A DNA stretch of 64,000 nt from Symbiodinium natans (taxonomy: Eukaryota > Sar > Dinophyceae > Suessiales > Symbiodiniaceae), in the NCBI GenBank assembly GCA_905221605.1, contig CAJNDS010002557.1, positions 429,001 through 493,000 on the forward strand, read 5' to 3'. The notes under the pieces were generated by a model, which was not told the DNA's origin, ran no database searches, and saw nothing but the letters and a program-made list of their open reading frames with translations. The position numbers and the translations under genes are program-made. Position 1 is the first letter of the stretch. Every line of letters begins with the position of its first letter. Shown piece by piece: positions 60,301 to 64,000 of the stretch.

Positions 60301-63300
60301 TTTAGGGGTTGGTGGAGGCTTCGAGCTTATTATAGCCGCTTCTAGACGCCTCTTGTAGCCCGAAACCCTAAACCCTAAACCCTAAACCCGAAACCCTAAA
60401 CCCCTAAACCCTTGAAGCTTCCCTAGGTTGAGGGCACTTGGCTTGTGAGATGCAACTCAGATCCAAGGCACTTCGCATTGGCGGCCCAGAATCCCTATGT
60501 CAAAACTCGCCCCAAACCGGGTTTAGGGTTTAGGGTTTAGGGTTTAGGGTTTAGGGTTTAGGGTGTAGGGTTTAGGGTTTAGGGTTTCGGAACCCCTGAA
60601 GCTCCAAACCTTATATAGCACCCAAGTCTCTCGTCGACCAACCAATCCGCAAGCTTCGTGCCCATGGTCGTACTGATGGGGCAAGACCTGCCTACATCCT
60701 CAAGGCTCAATCAAACCAAGGTACATCCCTCGAAAACCCCCACATTCCCCCCCCCCCCCCCCCCCGGCTCCCAAAGCCCTTCAACCCCAAGCCCCCGGCT
60801 CCCGATAACGCCCCCTCAACACCCGAAAAGGCCCTCGGAGCCTTAAACCCGAAACCCTAAACCCCAAACCCTAAGCCCTAAACCCTAAACCCCAAACCCC
60901 AAACCCCAAACCCCAAACCCCAAACCCTAAACCCTAAACCCTAAACCCAAGAGCCCTTGAAACCCCGGAGCTGAGGACCATTCAGGTCAAGCTCGGCCCC
61001 TTCCTCAGAGCTCAGGCCCATATCAGGCTTCGGAATTGTAGGCCTCAGGGTTTAGGGCCCAGGGTTTAGTAGTCTCAGGGTTCAGGGTTTAGGGTTTAGG
61101 GTTCAGGGTTCAGGGTTCAGGGTATATAAGCTAATAGCTTATATACCACTGATACACCCTCTACAAAATCGGGGCCCATGTATCAGAACCTGTTAAAGGA
61201 GGTTATTATGTAAGGGTCCATGAAGCCCTAAACCCTAAACTAAACCCTAAACCCTAAACCCTGATCCCTAAACCCTAAACCTTAAACCCTAAACCCTAAA
61301 CCCTAAACCCTAAACCCTAAACCCTAAACCCTAAACCCTAAACTCTTAGATCTTTCCGGGGGTGTGCTTGCCGATGTCAGCCCTCCAGTTCGAGGCGTAG
61401 GCCCCTACCACCCCAGCGTGGTTTTAGGGTTTGGGGTTTAGGGTTTAGGGTTTGGGGTTTAGGGTTTGGGGTTTAGGGTTTAGGGTTTAGGACCCTTCAA
61501 CCCTGAACTCAAAATCCTAAGCCCTCAACCCTGCATTCTAAACCCCAAACCCTCAACCCTAAACCCTGAACCCTGAATCCCTAAACCCTAAACCCTAAAC
61601 CCTAAACCCACTGCTCACAACGTGCCCAGGTCTCTGCCGGCCCAAGGGTGTGCGGCCCAGCGCAGATGAGGTGCCACCCTCCCCGAAGGCCTCGGGCAAG
61701 ATATGGGTTTCGGGGTTTAGGGTTTAGGGCTAGGGTTTAGGGTTTAGGGTTTAGGGTTTGGGGTTTAGGGTTTAGGGTTTAGGGTTTTGGGCTTGTAGGC
61801 GGTTCAGGGGTTATGGGGTTTAGGTTTGGGGCTTGAAGGGCTGTTAGGGTTTCGGGTTTAGAGGGTTATGGTGTTCAGGGTTTCGGGCTTACGTTATGGG
61901 GTTAGGGTTCAGGCCTAGCCCTTATGAGAGGCATAAGCCCCGAACCCTAAACCCTCAACCGCAGCCTGCGTTTAGGGTTTGGGGCTTTGACAGGAAAGGC
62001 CCTTGCTAGGTACAAACCCTGAGTCCTACACCCTTCACCCTACGCCCTAAACCCTAAACCCTAAACCCTAGACCCTAAACCTAAAGCCCCCCCCACTGTG
62101 CACCCGCCAGAGATTGAGGGTGCTCAGGGTTGTAGGGCATCCGTGGGTCAGCGATGTTCCTTCACTCGGCTCTATGAGGATCGCCCCTGACCTTTCTGGC
62201 CCCTTTTGGTTTATGGTTTAGGGTTTAGGGTTTAGGGGTTTAGGGTTTAGGGGTTTAGGGTTTAGGGACCATGCCACGGTGCCCAAAGCCCGAAGCCGTG
62301 ATCCAGTCATCCTTTACATTTCTAGCTGACATCTTCCGGGCCCTACAAGAAACTCTGAGACCCTAAAGCCCAAAAAGCCCCTTAAGTGCCCCAATATGGA
62401 TATACGTACAGTTACCATAAACCCTAAACCTTAAACCCTAAGCTCTAAACCCGAAACCCTAAACCCGAAACCCTAAACCCTAAACCCTAAACCCTAAACC
62501 CCAAACCGTTAATGGTGCAGGGCACCTTTTTCACGTCAGCCCTGCGAGTGCCAGGGCCAGCAGATCGCCACCCCAACAAAGCCAACTTCGGCGAATCCCC
62601 CGCCCGGGGCCTTAGGGCTTACATGGGGTTTAGGGTTTCGGGTTTAGGGTTTAGGGGTTTAGGGTTTAGGGGTTAGGGGTTTAGGGTTTAGGGTTTAGGG
62701 GTTTAGGGTTTAGGGTTTCGGGGCTGAGGGTTTAGGGGTTTAGAGGTTAGGGGATTAGGGGCTTAGGGGTTTAGGGGCTTAGGGTTTTGGGGGGCTTAGG
62801 GTTTTAGGGGTTTAGGGGTGGTTTAGGGGCTTAGGGTTTAGGGGTTAGGGTGTAGGGCCACCAGAAGAAAGTTTGGAGCTTGGAAGCCCCAAACGCCATC
62901 CAGGACCCTATAAGGCCCCGAGCTGAACCAGCGAACACGTGCCGAGGCGTCCGTGAGTCTTCAGAGCAGTCATGACTGGCACAGGACAGCCCTGCTTCAC
63001 AAGAGACTGAGGCACCAGTTGGGGCCAAGAGTGGTTTAGGGTTTAGGGTTTAGGGTTTAGGGTTTAGGGTTTAGGGTTTAGGGTTTAGGGTTTAGGGTGA
63101 CGAAACTCCCACAGCACAAGCCTCGGGCCGAGAGGCTTGCGTGCTTCTCAATGCAAAAGACCTTCAGATCAAGGCACACACTTGAGACCAAGGAAGGACC
63201 CAGTTTAGGGTTTAGGGTTTAGGGTTTAGGGTTTCCAAACCTTGCGAACAGGAACCCCTCTGACCCCACCCCCTAACCCTAAACCCCGAGAGTCCTGAAG

Positions 63301-63639
63301 CCCCTCTGGAGGCTAACCAAAAAAAGAGGCTAAAAAAGAATGGCCGGGCTCTCTGGAATTCTGTTTCCCTGTCACGTGGAGTCGTGGTGGAACCATAACC
63401 GCGCAAGATCATCTGCCGCAGAACAGGAACACGCCTGAATTCCTTCCCGAACCCCGAAACCCGAAACCCAAAACCCAAAACCCGAAACCCCAAACCCTAA
63501 ACCTCAAACCTGAAACCCCAAACCCTAAACCCTAAACCCCAAACCCTGAACCCTGGCTCCCCCTAGAGGTTGCGGCCCCTCACACACCCCCAGGTCGCCA
63601 GCGGAACCCAAGTCTGGACCAAGCCCAGTGGCCCGGATG
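49975..63639 (+). CDS. Second multi-exon coding region, unidentified protein
   Basis: About nineteen plus-strand islands show the same style: AG acceptors followed mostly by G, GT or GC donors, and CCCTAAA before / TTTAGGG after. Several neighbours join in phase, notably 52273-52332 to 52908-52981 to 54140-54231 to 55319-55344 to 55957-56016 to 56632-56704. The product is hydrophilic with no obvious TM helix; the early part contains [12 protein letters not shown] and [18 protein letters not shown], and the later part is rich in Lys, Glu and Asp. I do not recognise the family. It may be more than one gene, and it may continue past the window. Confidence 0.5.
50377..50430 (+). CDS. Exon, unidentified gene
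   Basis: Acceptor GTTTTAG, phase 0, reading [18 protein letters not shown], with donor GTTGAC. Confidence 0.45.
50450..50670. repeat. Telomere-like tract
   Basis: CCCTAAA units with an AAAGCCT patch in the middle, before the exon at 50688. Confidence 0.95.
50688..50780 (+). CDS. Exon, unidentified gene
   Basis: Acceptor ATTGCAG, phase 0, reading [20 protein letters not shown] and then CPAREF. A GC donor near 50781 would join phase 0 to the exon at 52273. Confidence 0.45.
51310..51374. repeat. TA then TG microsatellite
   Basis: (TA)n followed by (TG)n within an intron. Confidence 0.95.
51765..51860. mobile_element. Family F element
   Basis: TAGTTCTCTAAATTAGGGTC-CTTTTTGGGATCCC on the left and AAAAAAGGGATAATTTAGGA on the right are inverted, giving a hairpin of about 95 bp. 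Confidence 0.65.
52140..52250. repeat. CCCTAAA tract before exon at 52273
   Basis: About 16 units. TTTAGGG units then GGAGTTTA variants follow the exon. Confidence 0.95.
52273..52332 (+). CDS. Exon, unidentified gene
   Basis: Acceptor TACGGTAG, reading [20 protein letters not shown], exactly twenty codons. The donor is AAG|GTTTAGG, where the telomere-type repeat begins. Confidence 0.65.
52908..52981 (+). CDS. Exon, unidentified gene, two open frames
   Basis: Acceptor TACCCAG in phase 0 reads [20 protein letters not shown]. An alternative from acceptor CCTAG at 52900 reads [20 protein letters not shown]. The first joins both neighbours in phase through donor GTGAAA. Confidence 0.55.
53025..53125. 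mobile_element. Family C element
   Basis: GAGTCGGAATAATTCCAAGT, TTCCCTTATGGTCCCTCTAG, CACCCTATTCTAATCATTCA. Partial copies also occur at 16660-16705 (reverse, ATTATTCCGACCC twice) and 45455-45505. Confidence 0.7.
53265..53390. repeat. ATT/GTT microsatellite, poly-T and poly-G
   Basis: TTATTATTG repeats, then about 14 T and about 18 G. The T-G switch also occurs at 12964-12992 and 23579-23608. Confidence 0.9.
53522..53612. mobile_element. Hairpin element, family B (best preserved)
   Basis: The left arm reads ACTAACAGTCCTTAATGGGG and the right arm CCCTATTAAGGACTGTTAGT, with GTTCCCCCTT and GGGGGGGGAC at the ends. Confidence 0.85.
54140..54231 (+). CDS. Exon, unidentified gene
   Basis: Acceptor CTCCCAG, reading [20 protein letters not shown] then SSLFSIY. 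The donor is the repeat-derived GTTTAGGG. One left-over G joins TC of the next exon to give Val. Confidence 0.65.
54672..54911 (+). other. Unrecognised ORF in intron
   Basis: An 80-codon frame starts [20 protein letters not shown] and includes [20 protein letters not shown]. The composition is protein-like, but it lacks the usual repeat flanks and clear splice sites. Function unknown. Confidence 0.25.
55319..55344 (+). CDS. Exon, unidentified gene
   Basis: Acceptor CTCCACAG, reading VLLREVKQK with donor GTGGTT, phase 0 into ENASYDG. The frame stays open to about 55405 ([11 protein letters not shown]), so the exon may be longer. Confidence 0.5.
55612..55705 (-). other. Antisense coding-like island
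   Basis: The minus strand reads [20 protein letters not shown] then EVLVENSG, with an acceptor-like TAG before it, and looks far more protein-like than the plus-strand ORF of 87 codons starting at 55612. It may be an exon or fragment of another gene inserted in reverse. Confidence 0.35.
55957..56016 (+). CDS. Exon, unidentified gene
   Basis: Acceptor GCCCCAG, phase 0, reading [20 protein letters not shown]. Donor GTCGGG at 56017. Confidence 0.6.
56632..56704 (+). CDS. Exon, unidentified gene
   Basis: Acceptor TCATGAG, phase 0, reading [20 protein letters not shown] then MLLK. Donor GTTGCA. CCCTAAA tract ends 15 bases upstream and TTTAGGG starts 8 bases downstream. Confidence 0.6.
56972..57770. 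repeat. GCGGGGTTCC minisatellite, 800 bp
   Basis: A strongly G-rich array built on GCGGGGTTCCGCGGGGTTGC with 8-11 bp sub-units. ORFs of 290-400 codons are open on both strands in four or more frames as arginine/glycine/proline repeats, which marks them as artefacts of the array. Confidence 0.95.
58066..58108 (+). CDS. Exon, unidentified gene, frame ambiguous
   Basis: Acceptor TTCCGAG and donor GTACCC. In phase with the previous exon it reads [13 protein letters not shown]; another frame gives [14 protein letters not shown]. Confidence 0.5.
58276..58330 (+). CDS. Exon, unidentified gene
   Basis: Acceptor AAACGAG, reading [18 protein letters not shown]. Part of its 3' half is repeated in the intron at about 58423-58470. 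Confidence 0.55.
58510..58992. repeat. Two CCCTAAA tracts in one intron
   Basis: Tracts at 58510-58735 and 58850-58992, the second with a CCTAAAG sub-block, lie between the exons at 58276 and 59227. Confidence 0.95.
59227..59313 (+). CDS. Exon, unidentified gene
   Basis: Acceptor GCGATAG, reading [20 protein letters not shown] then LNKAALREF. The upstream side lacks the usual CCCTAAA tract; the downstream side starts CCCTAAA. Acidic, probably soluble. Confidence 0.6.
59533..59633 (+). CDS. Exon, unidentified gene
   Basis: Acceptor TCGCAAG, reading [20 protein letters not shown] then [13 protein letters not shown]. Donor GTCGTA at 59634. Helical, charged composition. Confidence 0.55.
60008..60126. 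repeat. CCCTAAA tract before exon at 60140
   Basis: About 17 units with CCCCAAA variants; TTTAGGG follows the exon. Confidence 0.95.
60140..60223 (+). CDS. Exon, unidentified gene
   Basis: Acceptor CTTTCAG, phase 0, reading [20 protein letters not shown] then YKKNHGLG. Donor GTCGGG. Flanks are CCCTAAA and TTTAGGG. Confidence 0.65.
60654..60720 (+). CDS. Exon, unidentified gene
   Basis: Acceptor CCGCAAG, reading [20 protein letters not shown] with donor GTACAT. Basic composition. Confidence 0.5.
60952..60985 (+). CDS. Small exon, unidentified gene
   Basis: Acceptor ACCCAAG, reading [11 protein letters not shown] with donor GTCAAG. The frame continues as [14 protein letters not shown] to about 61030, so the exon may be longer. 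Confidence 0.45.
61353..61420. other. Coding-like island, strand unclear
   Basis: It is flanked by CCCTAAA on the left and TTTAGGG on the right like an exon. Plus reads [20 protein letters not shown]; minus reads [20 protein letters not shown]. Because the flanks are symmetric, they do not tell the strand. Confidence 0.4.
61630..61705 (+). CDS. Exon, unidentified gene
   Basis: Acceptor GTGCCCAG, reading [20 protein letters not shown] then SGKI. The donor is near 61705 (GTTTCG). Pro/Ser/Lys-rich. Confidence 0.5.
62385..62425. mobile_element. Family A element, internal remnant
   Basis: It contains AAGCCCCTTAAGTGCCCCAA and ACGTACAGTTACCAT, directly followed by CCCTAAA units. A matching right-end remnant (CAGTTGTAAGTACCATGAAC) lies at 10853-10875, also joined to CCCTAAA units. 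Confidence 0.6.
62521..62608 (+). CDS. Exon, unidentified gene
   Basis: Acceptor GGTGCAG, reading [20 protein letters not shown] then [10 protein letters not shown]. The donor is probably GC near 62600-62609. Confidence 0.55.
62620..62850. repeat. Degenerate TTTAGGG / GGGGTTTA region
   Basis: Seven- and eight-base units intermixed (TTTAGGG, TTTAGGGG, TTAGGGG) after the exon at 62521. Confidence 0.9.
63594..63639 (+). CDS. Exon, unidentified gene
   Basis: Acceptor ACCCCCAG, reading [15 protein letters not shown], with consensus donor GTGAGT at 63640. The next exon would lie beyond or near the window end. Confidence 0.55.
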
Positions 63640-64000
63640 GTGAGTGGCCAGGCAAATGGGTTCCTAAACCCTAAACCCTAAACCCTAAACCCTAAACCCT
63701 CAACCCTCAACCCTGAACCCTAAACCCTAAACCCTAAACACCCTAAGTTTGGCTTTGACCTTTGGCCCAGAAGGTTGTGCTTTGGGGGTTAAGTTCGGGG
63801 GGCTTTCTTTTGCGAATGGCTTGGGGAGTTTCGGTGCCACATGGGGCGGGGTTCGGAGATTAGGGGTTTGGGTTGAAGGTTTGCAAGCTCGGGGGGGGTT
63901 GGTTTCTTGGGCCGTGTGCTTGAAGGTGTCAGGGTTGAGGCTTGAGTTGAGGATTTAGGTTTTCTGTGAGGCTAGGCGTGAAGGCTTGGCGTTGAGGGTG

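Overview
The window looks like nuclear DNA of an alveolate alga, most likely a dinoflagellate. This is an inference from four things. (1) There are many short, GC-rich coding islands of 40-120 bp separated by introns of up to about 3 kb. (2) Splice acceptors are mostly AG followed by G, and reading frame plus protein homology force GC and a few GA donors beside GT ones, a mix known from dinoflagellates. (3) The introns are saturated with Arabidopsis-type telomere repeats (TTTAGGG / CCCTAAA). (4) A mitochondrial cox1-like fragment sits in one intron. Chromerid algae also have TTTAGGG telomeres and are not excluded. No bacterial-type gene, operon, rRNA or convincing tRNA was seen, and almost all ORFs longer than 60 codons are chance readings of repeats.

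Positions 1 to about 47.8 kb hold one plus-strand gene in nearly 50 small exons. Read in order, many adjacent exons join in phase and give a Dispatched/Patched-type membrane protein of the RND superfamily. An N-terminal extracellular region (exons to 8.3 kb) is followed by TM2-TM3 (11.0-11.5 kb), TM4 with a GLGAD motif (12.4 kb), TM5-TM6 (14.8-15.3 kb), a basic cytoplasmic linker and TM7 (17.3-18.7 kb), a long second extracellular region (19.5-38.4 kb), and TM8 to the last TM (39.7-47.1 kb) with a tail. TM10 has threonine where the family normally has aspartate. From about 49 to 63.6 kb a second set of similar exons encodes a mostly soluble polypeptide that I cannot name; the 5' and 3' ends of both coding units are unresolved.

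The striking structure is the exon/intron arrangement. Nearly every exon is preceded by CCCTAAA tracts and followed by TTTAGGG tracts, so each intron starts with TTTAGGG and ends with CCCTAAA and its transcript could fold back on itself. In several cases the repeat itself gives the donor (GTTTAG), and in about half of the junctions I could resolve the donor dinucleotide is repeated as the first two bases of the next exon. Inside the introns are several families of small non-autonomous elements with inverted ends, local minisatellites and microsatellites, and a few coding-like scraps on the opposite strand.

Limits: all splice sites were called by eye from frame, phase and AG/GT-GC-GA signals. 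Exon ends may be off by a few codons, some weak exons may be false, and others were probably missed.
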